Shown here: positions 24,515-34,784 of the stretch, piece after piece | How the letters are laid out: the number at the start of each line of letters is the position of its first letter | Numbering within the stretch: position 1 is the stretch's first letter | Source of the DNA: Methylococcales symbiont of Iophon sp. n. MRB-2018 | GTDB taxonomy: Bacteria > Pseudomonadota > Gammaproteobacteria > Methylococcales > Methylomonadaceae | NCBI GenBank assembly: GCA_003666325.1 | Contig: QPIL01000121.1 | Span: 1 to 64,000 of the forward strand | Length of the DNA stretch: 64,000 nt | Reading direction: 5' to 3' | Notes under the pieces: generated by a model | What the model saw: only the letters and a program-made list of their open reading frames with translations | What the model was told of the DNA's origin: nothing | Database searches by the model: none | Program-made: the position numbers and the translations under genes

Positions 24515-25099
24515 ATGAAAATTAAATCGTTTATTATTGCATCCACATTACTTATACAAGGGTGTGGTACGTTTTATAAGCAACAATCACCTGCTCCTGT
24601 CTATAGCGATCCGCAAGCAAGCAAGCCTTATCTTATTCCGTCAGAAAAAAATGATTCAACTAAAAATAGCTCTAAAGCCGTTGAAAATATAAGACATCCT
24701 GAAAACAAAAAACAACCCTATCAATATAAACCTACAGTTTCTCATATTCCTGCTGATACACAACCGGTAGTAAAACCGTTATCGTTGGCTATAAAATCTT
24801 TAGTATTAGAAGCAGAGAGAAATAGTCAGAAAGGTGATTATGAATCAGCAGTTTCTACCATTGAACGTGCTTTAAGAATAGAATCAAGAAACCCAACATT
24901 AACCTATAAATTAGCAAAACTCCGTTTACAACAATCCAAACCACGACTAGCTGAAAATTTAGCAAAAAAAGCAGCCTTATTATCTGCACAGGATAGAATT
25001 TTAAAAAAGCAAAGTTGGTTGTTGATCAGTGAAGCAAGGAGACAGCAAAATAATCTTTATGGGGCAAAAGAAGCTAAGTTAAAAGCGGATAATCTTTAG
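24515..25099 (+). CDS. Lipoprotein with TPR-like repeats
   Basis: The 194-residue product has a lipobox IQGC at about 14-17, a low-complexity linker rich in Pro, Lys and Ser to about residue 95, and then tetratricopeptide-like helices (EAERNSQKGDYESAVSTIER, LTYKLAKLRLQQSKPRLAEN). TPR domains mediate protein contacts; a role in cell-envelope assembly is possible but not shown. The neighbours do not clarify its role. A terminator-like hairpin follows at 25137-25190. Confidence 0.75.
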   Translation: MKIKSFIIASTLLIQGCGTFYKQQSPAPVYSDPQASKPYLIPSEKNDSTKNSSKAVENIRHPENKKQPYQYKPTVSHIPADTQPVVKPLSLAIKSLVLEAERNSQKGDYESAVSTIERALRIESRNPTLTYKLAKLRLQQSKPRLAENLAKKAALLSAQDRILKKQSWLLISEARRQQNNLYGAKEAKLKADNL

Positions 25100-25136
25100 C
25101 TTAAATTCCTTTTTAACGGTTAATGCCAAATTAAAT

Positions 25137-25190
25137 AAAAATCATGCCTATTAATCGTTGCCAAAATTCTTGCGGCATGATTTTCTTATT
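25137..25190 (+). terminator. Possible rho-independent terminator after the TPR lipoprotein gene
   Basis: AAAATCATGCC and GGCATGATTTT form an 11-bp perfect stem with a 25-base loop, followed by CTTATT. The loop is long and the T run short, so it is a moderate candidate. Confidence 0.45.
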
Positions 25191-25315
25191 AAATGCCTTC
25201 TGAGGCATGTTTACACTACAACAAGCAATGGGATTTTATTTAGAAAGCATGTCAATGGAAAAATAGGAAAATTCACGTTCATATACTTGGCTTAAACAAA
25301 AAGGGGGATTCATAA

Positions 25316-26023
25316 ATGAAATTAGTAATTATTTGTATTTTATCTATCTTACTTTACGCCTGCAAATCTCAATTTAAAGGAGTGCAGAATATAACCAACA
25401 TTGCTGGTATTTATATTGCTAAAAATAATGATAAAGACTATCACCTTATAATCACTGTAGTATCTGATAGTGATAATCAGGAGTTTTTAATTTTTGGATT
25501 TAATGAAGATAAAGAAGCATTATTTATGCAACAATTTAATACAATAATCACCTCAAATATGGATAGTGCTAAGGCAAATGTATGCAGCATTATGCAAAAT
25601 AAATTTTGCGATAAGGAGATTAGAAAATCTCAGGGTATTTGTTCTGCACAAACAATCTATTTGCCGCTTAATATATACTTAGAAAGCCCTGGAAAATATG
25701 GTATTTTTATGTTTTCTAATCTTAAAAATAAGTATTTATTTGGCGATAAATATGATGTGATTAAAGGCAATTTTTTACTACCAGCAAAAGAATATGTCGT
25801 TAGTGGTTTGACACTTAATAATAAAGGTGAGCTCTCTAGCCTTGACTTTAAAGAAACTGGGTTTATACAGGCATTTACCTCAGAAACCTTAACCTTTAAA
25901 AAAATAAAAAATATTCACCAAGCGTGGCAAAATAAAGTTAATTCTTATGCCAAAATTAAACAAGACTTGCAGAGTCTTGTTAAAAATAATGCTCAAGATT
26001 TTTTCAATAGTTGTGGTCTATGA
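25316..26023 (+). CDS. Hypothetical lipoprotein
   Basis: The 235-residue protein starts with a short signal sequence and lipobox LYAC (Cys at about 16). The remainder looks like a soluble beta-rich domain with several cysteines (ANVCSIMQNKFCDKE, QGICSAQ, NSCGL). I recognise no family. It stands alone, with more than 200 bp upstream and a small repeat element downstream. Export and lipidation are the only supported statements. Confidence 0.65.
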   Translation: MKLVIICILSILLYACKSQFKGVQNITNIAGIYIAKNNDKDYHLIITVVSDSDNQEFLIFGFNEDKEALFMQQFNTIITSNMDSAKANVCSIMQNKFCDKEIRKSQGICSAQTIYLPLNIYLESPGKYGIFMFSNLKNKYLFGDKYDVIKGNFLLPAKEYVVSGLTLNNKGELSSLDFKETGFIQAFTSETLTFKKIKNIHQAWQNKVNSYAKIKQDLQSLVKNNAQDFFNSCGL

Positions 26024-26093
26024 CGTTTTTTAGATTATCTAGAAACCTGCTTAAAGGACAAATAGGCGATGAGAGCAATGTATTAATGGCTAC

Positions 26094-26169
26094 TTAGTCA
26101 ACCCTTAAAAACCTAAAAAGGACTCAGTCCTGAGTCCTGATAAATCAGTTTTTAAGGGTTGGCTAATTA
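26094..26169. repeat. Small inverted-repeat element with TTAGTCAACCCTTAAAAA ends
   Basis: TTAGTCAACCCTTAAAAACC and TTTTTAAGGGTTGGCTAA are inverted repeats about 76 bp apart end to end. Between them is a perfect hairpin GGACTCAG-TC-CTGAGTCC built from the same heptamer (GACTCAG) as the tandem arrays elsewhere. The left end equals that of the composite repeats at 2249 and 57847. Confidence 0.75.
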
Positions 26170-26170
26170 T

Positions 26171-27841
26171 TCATTGCTCTGTTATACCCAGCATTTCCTC
26201 AGCATGTGCCAAAGTATTTTGAGTTATATTCACCCCGCCTAACATACGTGCAATTTCTTCTATTCTATTTTGTTTATTGAGGACTGTAACGGTTGATGAG
26301 GTCGTTTCAGATTGGTCTTTTTTTACATATAAATGTTGATGTGCTTGTGATGCCACCTGCGGTAAATGGGTCACACAGAGTATTTGTCGGTTATCACTTA
26401 GCTTGCGTAATTTTTGCCCCACTATTTCTGCAATGCCACCGCCTATTCCCGAATCTATTTCATCAAAAACCATGGTTGCTGTAGTTTTATCTGTACTGGT
26501 ACTGACTTGAATGGCTAGACTGATACGAGATAATTCACCACCTGATGCGATTTTAGCTAAGGGTTTGGGGGGCAGGCCTGGGTTAGCACTGACTAAAAAC
26601 TCAATTTTATCGTTACCTACCGCTTTAGGCATTTGATCGCTTTGAAAATTTACCTTCACTAAAAAATCACCTTGTGGCATACCTAATTCTTTGATCATGG
26701 TTGAAATCTTTTCTTCCAATTTTTTAGCGTTTTGAGTGCGATTAGCGGAAAGACGTTTGCTTAGCGTTTGGTACTGGGTGAGTTTTTGTTCAACCTGAGT
26801 GGTTAATTCTTCAATACGTTCACTACTATGCGCTATGTCGCTTAATTCTGTTTCCAGTTCTATTGCTAACTGAGGAAGTTTCTCAGCAGAGGTTTGATGT
26901 TTGCGACTAATATCCTGAATAATACCAATTTGTTCTTCTAAAAATAGTAGCTGTTGAGGATCTGCTTCTTGTGTTTCCAAGTATCGGCGTAATTGTTGTG
27001 CGCCTTCTTCAATATGAATCTGTGCTGCTGTTAATATTTCACAGATTTCAGCTAATTCGGGAGAGTATTGTGCTAATTCAGTCAATGCGCTTAAGCTATA
27101 GCCGAGCATTTTATTGACCGATTGTTGATCATTTTCTGACAAAACTTGCAGTTGTTCCTGACCTTGTTTAAGAATAAGATCTAGGTTGGACAGTTTGCCA
27201 TGTTCTTCAGATAGTGCCTGATAGTCAAAATGTTCTAGATCCAGTTGTTGTAATTCTTCTAGTTGATAGCGTAGTAGCTCTTCACGTTCAAATTTATCAG
27301 CACTGACTTTTATTAAATTATTTAACTCGGTATTGCTTTGTTTCCAGGATTGATATATCTGATTGATTTCGGCAAGTAGATCAGAGCTTTTAGAAAAATT
27401 ATCCAATAGATGGCGTTGTTGTTCAGAATCTAATAAAGTGAGATGGGCATGTTGTCCATGGATCTCTACCAATAAAGTACTGAGTTGTTTTAACGATTGT
27501 AAAGTGACGAGGCGATTATTAATATAGGCTTTTGAACCACCATCTTGATTGACAATGCGGCGAATAAAACAATTGTCATCATCATTCAAATCATTGTTTT
27601 CTAACCATTGTTTGGCTAAGGGGGCATCCATTAAATCAAAGTCCAGATTAATTTCTGCACGAGTCGCATCAGGTCGAACATATCCTGAGTCGGCTCTATT
27701 GCCTAGTGCCAGCCCTAGTGCAGTTAATAAAATAGATTTTCCTGCACCGGTTTCGCCTGTTAATACCGACATGCCTTTTGCAAGGTTAAGGTTTAATGAC
27801 TTGACCACAGCCAAGTCAACTATGTTTAGAGTGAGTAACAT
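26171..27841 (-). CDS. recN: DNA repair protein RecN
   Basis: RecN is an SMC-like ATPase acting early in double-strand-break repair. The 556-residue protein has Walker A GETGAGKSI near the N-terminus, a long coiled-coil middle (about 150-370), the ABC signature ASGGELSRISLA and Walker B MVFDEIDSGIGG near the C-terminus. The length matches E. coli RecN. It follows nadK on the same strand with 26 bp between, the usual gammaproteobacterial pairing. No LexA box was identified, since nadK lies directly upstream. Confidence 0.95.
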   Translation of the reverse strand: MLLTLNIVDLAVVKSLNLNLAKGMSVLTGETGAGKSILLTALGLALGNRADSGYVRPDATRAEINLDFDLMDAPLAKQWLENNDLNDDDNCFIRRIVNQDGGSKAYINNRLVTLQSLKQLSTLLVEIHGQHAHLTLLDSEQQRHLLDNFSKSSDLLAEINQIYQSWKQSNTELNNLIKVSADKFEREELLRYQLEELQQLDLEHFDYQALSEEHGKLSNLDLILKQGQEQLQVLSENDQQSVNKMLGYSLSALTELAQYSPELAEICEILTAAQIHIEEGAQQLRRYLETQEADPQQLLFLEEQIGIIQDISRKHQTSAEKLPQLAIELETELSDIAHSSERIEELTTQVEQKLTQYQTLSKRLSANRTQNAKKLEEKISTMIKELGMPQGDFLVKVNFQSDQMPKAVGNDKIEFLVSANPGLPPKPLAKIASGGELSRISLAIQVSTSTDKTTATMVFDEIDSGIGGGIAEIVGQKLRKLSDNRQILCVTHLPQVASQAHQHLYVKKDQSETTSSTVTVLNKQNRIEEIARMLGGVNITQNTLAHAEEMLGITEQ

Positions 27842-27867
27842 ATTTTTAGCTAAAATTTATTGGACTT

Positions 27868-28776
27868 TTAACGGTTAACAGATTGTTGCGATTGAATATG
27901 ATAACCACTGCTCCAACCCAGTTTTTCTCTAAGAATATGAAAATAATCCAGGTCTTCAGGATGCAGGATTTTAATTGGAGTAGGGTGTTTGCTAATGACA
28001 ATTTTGTCACTGATTAATACTTCTGGTATTTCTAAATGATCACAACTGACCAGTGCATTAATTTGTTTGTTTTGGCAGAAACTGATTTCAATTTTAGAAG
28101 AGTCATCTATGACGATGGGTCTATTAGAAAGTGTATGTGGGCTGATAGGCACCAAAACCAGTGCATTTAATGATGGATGTATAATGGGGCCACCTGCCGA
28201 TAGTGAATATGCGGTAGAACCTGTGGGGGTAGATATTATCAAACCATCTGAGCGTTGAGAGTTTAAATAGACTCCATCAATATGCGTGACAATTTCTATC
28301 ATGCTGGGCGTTACCCAACGATGAATAGCGACTTCGTTCACCGCATATTCCTGTTGAATAACTTCGTCTTCACGCACAATTTTAGTATGCAATAAAAATC
28401 TATTTTCTGCTACAAACATACCGTTCAAAATATTACTTAACTTTGATTGCATTTCATCGGGCGAAATATCAACTAAAAAACCAAGTCTTCCAAGGTTAAT
28501 ACCGAATAAAGGGGTGTTTGTATCAACTATAGAGCGCATGGCAGACAAAAAAGTACCGTCACCGCCGACAGCAATGATTAAATCGCAGGATTGAGCTAAT
28601 TGTTTTATATTACAAGGCTTGACGAAATCAATATTGAGTAAATGGGCACATTTTAAATCGACATGAATAGAATAATTATCTTGAGCAAGAAAATAAACTA
28701 ATTTAGAAAGAGTGTCTATGATACGCGAGTCACTGTGTTTGCCTATGATTCCAATAGTTTTAAATTGACTGTTCAT
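27868..28776 (-). CDS. nadK: NAD kinase
   Basis: NadK phosphorylates NAD to NADP. The protein has the GGDGTFL motif, NLGRLGFL, and the family-typical TPTGSTAYSLSAGGPI and catalytic-site residues in NEVAIHR. At 302 residues it has normal length. It is 26 bp upstream of recN on the same strand. The ATG start at 28776 gives the typical N-terminus (FKTIGIIGKHSD). Confidence 0.95.
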   Translation of the reverse strand: MNSQFKTIGIIGKHSDSRIIDTLSKLVYFLAQDNYSIHVDLKCAHLLNIDFVKPCNIKQLAQSCDLIIAVGGDGTFLSAMRSIVDTNTPLFGINLGRLGFLVDISPDEMQSKLSNILNGMFVAENRFLLHTKIVREDEVIQQEYAVNEVAIHRWVTPSMIEIVTHIDGVYLNSQRSDGLIISTPTGSTAYSLSAGGPIIHPSLNALVLVPISPHTLSNRPIVIDDSSKIEISFCQNKQINALVSCDHLEIPEVLISDKIVISKHPTPIKILHPEDLDYFHILREKLGWSSGYHIQSQQSVNR

Positions 28777-28860
28777 GACTATTTTTGAAAATAAGTTGAT
28801 TTACAATTGAGTATTTAAACTGAAATACATTGTGCTGTCATAATTATTCTGAAAATGCCC

Positions 28861-29277
28861 TTAAAAATGCAAAAAATTGCCTTCAAATTTTGTAAGATCA
28901 GGGTTCATATAGTCCCATGGTTGAGCCTCAGAGACCCAAAAGTCCATATTAGGTTGATAAATACTAGGATCGTCCAAAGTGGCTGCACAAACAGGGCGAA
29001 TTTTGTTATTAGCTGAGTTTCTGCCAAAAAGTGCGCTTCCACATTTAGCACAAAATCCTCTGTGTATGGTGTTAGCACTGGCAGAAAGAGTTGCAAATTC
29101 TTTATATTCTCCTGTGATTTTAAGTGCCTCATAAGGGACAAATAATACAGCGAGGTAGGCCGCGCCCAGTGCTTTCTGGCAAGTGCGACAATGGCAATTT
29201 CCTGCACCTACAGGATCTCTCGTTATTTGGTATTTTACCTTGCCACATAAACACCCGCCCGTTATTGGAAGTTTCAT
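28861..29277 (-). CDS. GFA-family zinc protein (glutathione-dependent formaldehyde-activating-like)
   Basis: The 138-residue protein has the cysteine pattern of the GFA/CENP-V fold: GGCLCGKVKY, CHCRTCQ and FCAKCGSALF, binding structural and catalytic zinc. The family was named for glutathione-formaldehyde adduct formation, though most members are of unknown activity. The ORF track begins 28 codons upstream; the ATG at 29277 gives the standard N-terminus MKLPITGGCLCG. It stands alone, divergent from the gene at 29389. A role in formaldehyde handling is tempting in a methylotroph but unproven. Confidence 0.8.
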   Translation of the reverse strand: MKLPITGGCLCGKVKYQITRDPVGAGNCHCRTCQKALGAAYLAVLFVPYEALKITGEYKEFATLSASANTIHRGFCAKCGSALFGRNSANNKIRPVCAATLDDPSIYQPNMDFWVSEAQPWDYMNPDLTKFEGNFLHF

Positions 29278-29388
29278 TTTTATGTTTTCTTTATTTTTGA
29301 AAATGGTATAACAATGTTTGTTTATAGCAACAGACCTTAATACAATAATTTTGAAAGTCAAGAATGATTACTTTTATAGGCAAATGGA

Positions 29389-31677
29389 ATGAATGAAACC
29401 GTTGATTATGATGATTTTAAAGATATAGATATTAAAATGTATGATTGGTCGGTCAAATTTATTCGATCACTCACAAAAAAATTGAAAGTGAATATGCAAC
29501 TACATGCAGATCAACACGGTTTGCAAGGTGACATATTTTTATTTAATCATTTCTCTCGTTTTGAAACATTTATTCCTCAATTTTTAATACATGAAAAAAC
29601 AGGGGATTACTGTTGTTCAATTGCTTCGGGTGAATTTTTTACTCATGGTGGTTTATTAGCTACTTATCTGAATAATGTGGGTGTGATTCCTCATGATCAT
29701 CAACGACTTTTTGCCAATCTTGCCCGACAGATATTTTTAGGGAAAAAAGTGATTATCTTTCCAGAAGGAGGCATGGTTAAAGACCATCAAGTATTGGATA
29801 AGCATGGAAATTACAGTATTTACTCGCGTATTACAGGTGAGAGGCGTAAGCAGCATACGGGGGCAGCTGTTTTAGCGCAAGGTATTGAAGTTTTTAAAAC
29901 GATTATTCGAACTGCCTATATTAAAAAAGATCGTGCTCAATTAATACACTGGAAAGAAGAGTTAAAATTAGATTCTTTAGATCGATTACTTACAGTCGCT
30001 CTCAAGCCTACTCTGATAGTACCTTCAAATATTACTTTTTATCCCATACGTGCGTCTGACAATTTATTACTGAAAGGGGTTGAGTTATTTACTGATGGTT
30101 TAACTGTGAGACAAACAGAAGAACTATTAATTGAGGGAAATATTTTATTAAAAGATACCGATATGGATTTACGCATGGGTAAGCCCATAGATTCATACGA
30201 TAGCTGGAGTTGGATGAGTCGGTATTTGTTAAGCAAAGCGACAACAGAAATAAAATCGCTAGATGATATTTTTTCTTTAAATACAAAGCCTAAAAGTATA
30301 AAACATAAACTGCTGGGTTACTGTTTTAAAAAAAATGTCAAAATTAACCGTAATCAATATATGAAAGAAATTTATGCCAATGTCACTATCAATCTTAGTC
30401 ATTTGGCTTCGGTATTGATTATATATTGTCTCAATAGAGGCCAGCAAAAAATTAGTAAAAAGCAGTTTAATACCACACTTTATATTGCTATTAAGACATT
30501 ACAAAAACATTTTGCCATTAATCTACATAATAGCTTATTAAACCCCGATGAATATAGAGGATTGATAAGTGGGGATTGTAAACGTTTTGCACAGTTTATT
30601 CAGATGGCAGAAAAATCGGAGTTGATTATCTCTACCGATGAAGAATATCAGTTTCAGGCTAAACTAGGTGATGAATTTGACTTTGATGAGATCAGAATGG
30701 AAAATCTGATTATTGTATATGTTAATGAAGTAGAGCCGATTAAAGAAGTAAAACATGCTGTTATTAAGGCTGTTAAATCTTATGATGAGGTGAATCATAA
30801 GAGCTTATCAGTATGGGCTATGGATGATGAATCAGTTTCTCTAAGATGGGATAAACAACAGTATTCAGATGTTTCGTATGATGATATTAATCAACAGGAA
30901 ACGGCATCTGCCAACCCAGAATCTTTTCTTTTACAACCCACCACAAGCAATGGCATAGGTGCATTATTAATTCATGGTTTATTATCCTCTCCTGCTGAAC
31001 TCAGAGATTATGCCGAAGAGTTATTGAGCCATGGATACACAGTACTGGTTATTCGCTTAAAAGGGCATGGAACATCACCTTACGATCTAAGGGATCAAGC
31101 TGCCCAAGACTGGTATGATTCTATACCAAGAGGGCTGGATATTCTTTCTGCCTATTGTAATTCTATCGTTATTATCGGGTTTTCGACAGGAGGTGGGCTG
31201 GCTCTTAAATTGGCAGCAACAAACGATACCAGGGTATGTGCTGTTGTAGCAGTAGCAGTCCCAATTGAATTTGTTGCTAAATCGTTTTTATTTATACCTT
31301 TTTTGCATGGTACCAACCGCTTAGTCAAATGGGTTTCTTCCGTAGAAGGTGTTAAACCCTTCATAGAAAACTCTCCTGAGCATCCGACAGTTAACTATAG
31401 GCATGTACCGGTTAAAAGTTTGTATGAATTAAGACGTTTGATGGATGATATTGAAAGTCTGTTACATAAAGTGCAAATTCCTGTGCTTATTGTTTATGCG
31501 GATGAAGATCCAGTTGTTCATCCTGATAGTGCTCGGCTGATTGAGTCTAAGTTAGGCTCAAAAGATAAAAAGTGTATTTTTGTTCATTCTGACCGACATG
31601 GAATATTAATGGATAATATTGGAGGAACGTGGGATGTGATTAATACATTTTTAGAAAAAAAAGTACTTTTGGCTTAG
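29389..31677 (+). CDS. Acyltransferase fused to an alpha/beta hydrolase
   Basis: The first 320 or so residues are a glycerolipid acyltransferase domain with NHFSRFET (in place of HxxxxD) and FPEGGMVKD. The middle has no recognised domain. The last 230 residues form an alpha/beta hydrolase of the monoacylglycerol lipase/carboxylesterase type: oxyanion region LIHGLLSSPAE, nucleophile GFSTGG, acid DEDPVVHP, and His in SDRHGILMD. At 762 residues the two activities could act in one lipid-remodelling or storage-lipid pathway. No signal peptide is seen. It is a single transcription unit convergent with rne. Confidence 0.8.
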   Translation: MNETVDYDDFKDIDIKMYDWSVKFIRSLTKKLKVNMQLHADQHGLQGDIFLFNHFSRFETFIPQFLIHEKTGDYCCSIASGEFFTHGGLLATYLNNVGVIPHDHQRLFANLARQIFLGKKVIIFPEGGMVKDHQVLDKHGNYSIYSRITGERRKQHTGAAVLAQGIEVFKTIIRTAYIKKDRAQLIHWKEELKLDSLDRLLTVALKPTLIVPSNITFYPIRASDNLLLKGVELFTDGLTVRQTEELLIEGNILLKDTDMDLRMGKPIDSYDSWSWMSRYLLSKATTEIKSLDDIFSLNTKPKSIKHKLLGYCFKKNVKINRNQYMKEIYANVTINLSHLASVLIIYCLNRGQQKISKKQFNTTLYIAIKTLQKHFAINLHNSLLNPDEYRGLISGDCKRFAQFIQMAEKSELIISTDEEYQFQAKLGDEFDFDEIRMENLIIVYVNEVEPIKEVKHAVIKAVKSYDEVNHKSLSVWAMDDESVSLRWDKQQYSDVSYDDINQQETASANPESFLLQPTTSNGIGALLIHGLLSSPAELRDYAEELLSHGYTVLVIRLKGHGTSPYDLRDQAAQDWYDSIPRGLDILSAYCNSIVIIGFSTGGGLALKLAATNDTRVCAVVAVAVPIEFVAKSFLFIPFLHGTNRLVKWVSSVEGVKPFIENSPEHPTVNYRHVPVKSLYELRRLMDDIESLLHKVQIPVLIVYADEDPVVHPDSARLIESKLGSKDKKCIFVHSDRHGILMDNIGGTWDVINTFLEKKVLLA

Positions 31678-31817
31678 TAAAGGTATTTGCTAGTTGCCTT
31701 AACAGTGATACGGTGAATGATTAAGATATTTCGGTTTTTTAATTTAATTGCAAACCAATCTACTCTCGGGTTGAGTTAAGAAAAGCTGTATAAAAAACCT
31801 GCTTGTCTTCAAACCAA

Positions 31818-31903
31818 GAGGCTATCCGAGAATAGAAAACCTACTATAGGAAAAACCATTTTAGTCGTTTTTCCCGCTACGGTTCCTATTGTCGGGTAGC
31901 CTC
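31818..31903. repeat. Long imperfect palindrome between the acyltransferase fusion and rne
   Basis: GAGGCTATCCGAGAATAG and CTATTGTCGGGTAGCCTC are 18-bp inverted repeats with 16 matches, enclosing a second arm pair (AGGAAAAACC and its partner). It could form an 86-base stem-loop. No second copy was noticed in the window. Confidence 0.6.
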
Positions 31904-31913
31904 CCCTCCTAGA

Positions 31914-32072
31914 GAGACCCCAGCATAACTCATGAACGGATAAAAAAGGCTAGAAGTTTTCCATCTTTCAGCCAAAATAACGCGCAATAGCCCACTATTA
32001 CACTTATATTTTGACTAAAACCTGAAAAATTCTATCGTTTTTTTCTCATCACCAGAGTTATGCTGAGGTCTC
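31914..32072. mobile_element. Family-A MITE between convergent genes
   Basis: A 159-bp element with ends GAGACCCCAGCATAACTC and AGTTATGCTGAGGTCTC, flanked by a perfect 5-bp duplication CTAGA (31909-31913 and 32073-32077). It is a full-length, probably recent copy. Confidence 0.92.
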
Positions 32073-32085
32073 CTAGAGAGAAAAA

Positions 32086-34218
32086 TTAATCCTCAGATGA
32101 TGTGTTTTCTACAGTCGCTTTTACCTCGGAAGTTTGTTTTTTCTTTGGCTCAAAGTCGCTGGAATATGTTTGTGATACCGTTTGTACAGTGTTTTCTGAT
32201 TGTTTTGTAGTCGATATTTCAGAATTATTTGCTGTATTCTGCGACCTATTTCCATTGTTTGGATTGTAATTACGTCTTCGGTTATTACCTCTTCTAGCAT
32301 TGTTTTTAGCTTGAGGAGAAGAAGGTTGTTTTTGTGCCGAACCAGTATTAGTACTGTTCTCTGTCTGAGAATTAGGCTTCGCATCAGTTGTTGTGTTTTT
32401 TGCGATATTTCTATTGTTATTATTTTTACGAGAGCTTCCGTTTTGATTGTTATTTCGTTTTAGTCGCTCGTTATTTTTATTACGGTTATTGCGAGGGTTT
32501 CTTGCCCTAGAACTGCTTTTTTTGCTTTTGCTATCTGTTGTTTGTTTTTCTTCAGAATCACCTACTAATTTTTGCCAGCAGCGTTGGATTAGGCTGGAAG
32601 ATGACTTTTTATCATGAACAGATGCAGGTGTAGGTGCAGGTGCATCAGGAAGAAACTCCTTAATGATGGGTTTTTCAGTAGTATGTGTCGATTTTTGAGC
32701 ATATTCAGGAACTGAAACAGCTTCTGCTTTAATTTGTAAATGACTGGATTTATCGTCATTGTCTTCAAGTTTTATTCGCTCAATATCGTAAGCGGGTGTT
32801 TCAAGGTGTTTGCTGGGTAAAATTACAATGTCAATTTTATGTTGTGTTTCCAGTTCTTGTATAGTGGATCGTTTTTCATTTAATAGAAAAGTGGCACATT
32901 CAATAGGTAAATGAGCAACCACTTTACTGGTGCCCTTTTTCATAGCATCTTCTTCTAAGATGCGTAATACAGAAAGTGCAACAGATTCAATGTTACGAAT
33001 AGAACCCTGTCCTTTACAACGCGGACAAGTCAATTGAGTGGCATCACCTAAGGAAGGACGTAAACGTTGTCTGGACATTTCCAGTAAGCCAAAACGAGAG
33101 ATTCGGCTGGTTTGAATTCGGGCGCGGTCAATTTTTAAGGCATCGCGTAATTGGTTTTCAACTGCTTTTTGGTTTCTATTGGCCATCATGTCAATGAAAT
33201 CAATTACAAATAAACCACCCAAGTCACGGAGACGCAGTTGTCGTGCAATTTCATCGGCTGCTTCTAGGTTTGTATTTAAAGCGGTTTCTTCAATATCACT
33301 GCCTTTTGTAGCGCGTGCAGAGTTTATATCAATAGATGTTAAAGCTTCGGTGTAATCAATAACGATTGAGCCACCAGAAGAAAGGGTAACTTCACGATTG
33401 TAAGCGGTTTCAATTTGTGATTCAATTTGATAGCGACTGAATAGAGGCACACTGTCTTGATACAATTTTGCCTTTTGTAAAAAATGAGGCATTACTTGTT
33501 TCAAGAAGTTTTGTACCAGTTTAAAGGATGATTCTTTATCTATTAAGATTTCATCAATTTCATTTCTTAAATGGTCTCGTAATGCTCTGATGATGACGTT
33601 GCTTTCCTGAAAAATAAGAAAAGGGGCTTCTTGGTCAGAGCTGGAACGGTCAATCGCATCCCAAAGTTGCAATAAATAATTTAGATCCCACTGTAATTCT
33701 TCAGTACTTTTACCACAACCTGCGGTACGGACAATTAATCCCATCTGTTCTGGAATTTTTAGTGCATTCATGGCTTCACGTAATTCATTGCGAGTGTCAC
33801 CTTCAATGCGTCTGGAAATACCTCCTGCTTTAGGGTTATCTGGCATTAGAACCAGATAAGTGCCTGCCAAGCTAATATAAGTCGTTAATGCTGCACCTTT
33901 GTTACCTCGTTCTTCTTTTTCAATTTGAACGACAACTTGCTGACCTTCTTTAAACGGGTTTTTTGCATTTGAATCTGTATTGGTTCTGTATGCAGCTGAA
34001 ATTTCTTTGAAGGGAAGGAAACCGTGTTTTTCAGCACCATAGTTAACAAAGGTGGCTTCAAGGCTGGGTTCTACACGAGTAATGATACCTTTGTAGATGT
34101 TTGATTTTTTTTGTTCATTAGCTGGAAGTTCTATGTCAAAATCATAAAGTTTTTGACCGTCTACCAAAGCAACACGCAACTCTTCGGGTTGGGTGGCGTT
34201 GATAAGCATTCTTTTCAT
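32086..34218 (-). CDS. rne: Ribonuclease E (short form)
   Basis: RNase E is the main mRNA-decay and rRNA/tRNA-processing endonuclease. The protein has an S1 RNA-binding domain at about 38-120, the catalytic DNase I-like core with VIDFIDM, and the zinc-link CPRCKGQG near 405. Beyond residue 510 the tail is low-complexity, rich in Asn, Arg and Ser, and much shorter than in E. coli (710 versus 1061 residues). The tail may still bind RNA and partners. A 566-bp gap upstream is consistent with a long 5' untranslated region, as in other rne genes. Confidence 0.92.
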   Translation of the reverse strand: MKRMLINATQPEELRVALVDGQKLYDFDIELPANEQKKSNIYKGIITRVEPSLEATFVNYGAEKHGFLPFKEISAAYRTNTDSNAKNPFKEGQQVVVQIEKEERGNKGAALTTYISLAGTYLVLMPDNPKAGGISRRIEGDTRNELREAMNALKIPEQMGLIVRTAGCGKSTEELQWDLNYLLQLWDAIDRSSSDQEAPFLIFQESNVIIRALRDHLRNEIDEILIDKESSFKLVQNFLKQVMPHFLQKAKLYQDSVPLFSRYQIESQIETAYNREVTLSSGGSIVIDYTEALTSIDINSARATKGSDIEETALNTNLEAADEIARQLRLRDLGGLFVIDFIDMMANRNQKAVENQLRDALKIDRARIQTSRISRFGLLEMSRQRLRPSLGDATQLTCPRCKGQGSIRNIESVALSVLRILEEDAMKKGTSKVVAHLPIECATFLLNEKRSTIQELETQHKIDIVILPSKHLETPAYDIERIKLEDNDDKSSHLQIKAEAVSVPEYAQKSTHTTEKPIIKEFLPDAPAPTPASVHDKKSSSSLIQRCWQKLVGDSEEKQTTDSKSKKSSSRARNPRNNRNKNNERLKRNNNQNGSSRKNNNNRNIAKNTTTDAKPNSQTENSTNTGSAQKQPSSPQAKNNARRGNNRRRNYNPNNGNRSQNTANNSEISTTKQSENTVQTVSQTYSSDFEPKKKQTSEVKATVENTSSED

Positions 34219-34784
34219 TATTATATCCTTGTATGTTTTTGCTCCATCTATAGATTTACTTGGGAATTTGATAATTCCTGAACAGACTTGCGGTAATAGT
34301 GAATAATTAAAAATTCACAAATTTAAAATATTTTTTAAATTATTACCCGTTTAAAATTTTCCATATCTAAGTTTTGTTGGATTCTAAAATCGAATCGGAG
34401 GTAGTAAATTTTAAGGGATTTTCTATAATCCATTTACAAACGTAACTAAGTGAAATTAAGTTCTGTTGCTATTGCAAGGTGAATTTTTACACCTGCCATA
34501 AGTATTTTTGTTCTATGAAGGAACGGTATCGCTCATGATGGGTCGAGCGATAAAACCCAAAATTCTGTTTTAATCGTATTCAAATGATTAATTTTGACAA
34601 AGTTAAATGTAGTCAATTTGAATAGATTCATAGGGAAGCACTCTGCTTTCCCTTAAATTAATTTGGTCTTAATTGCTCTTTAGCTTAGACCGCAGTTTTT
34701 AAATAAACCTGATTAATATAACAATCTTTATCGTTAGTATCAATTAAATAGTGAATTAATCATCTATGCTGTTATTATTACAAA
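34219..34784. other. 566-bp gap between divergent rne and rluC
   Basis: No ORF is supported here. It should hold both promoters and the rne 5' leader, which autoregulates rne in E. coli. A hairpin CGCTCATGATGGGTCGAGCG lies at about 34532-34551. I see no further repeat or gene. Confidence 0.5.
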
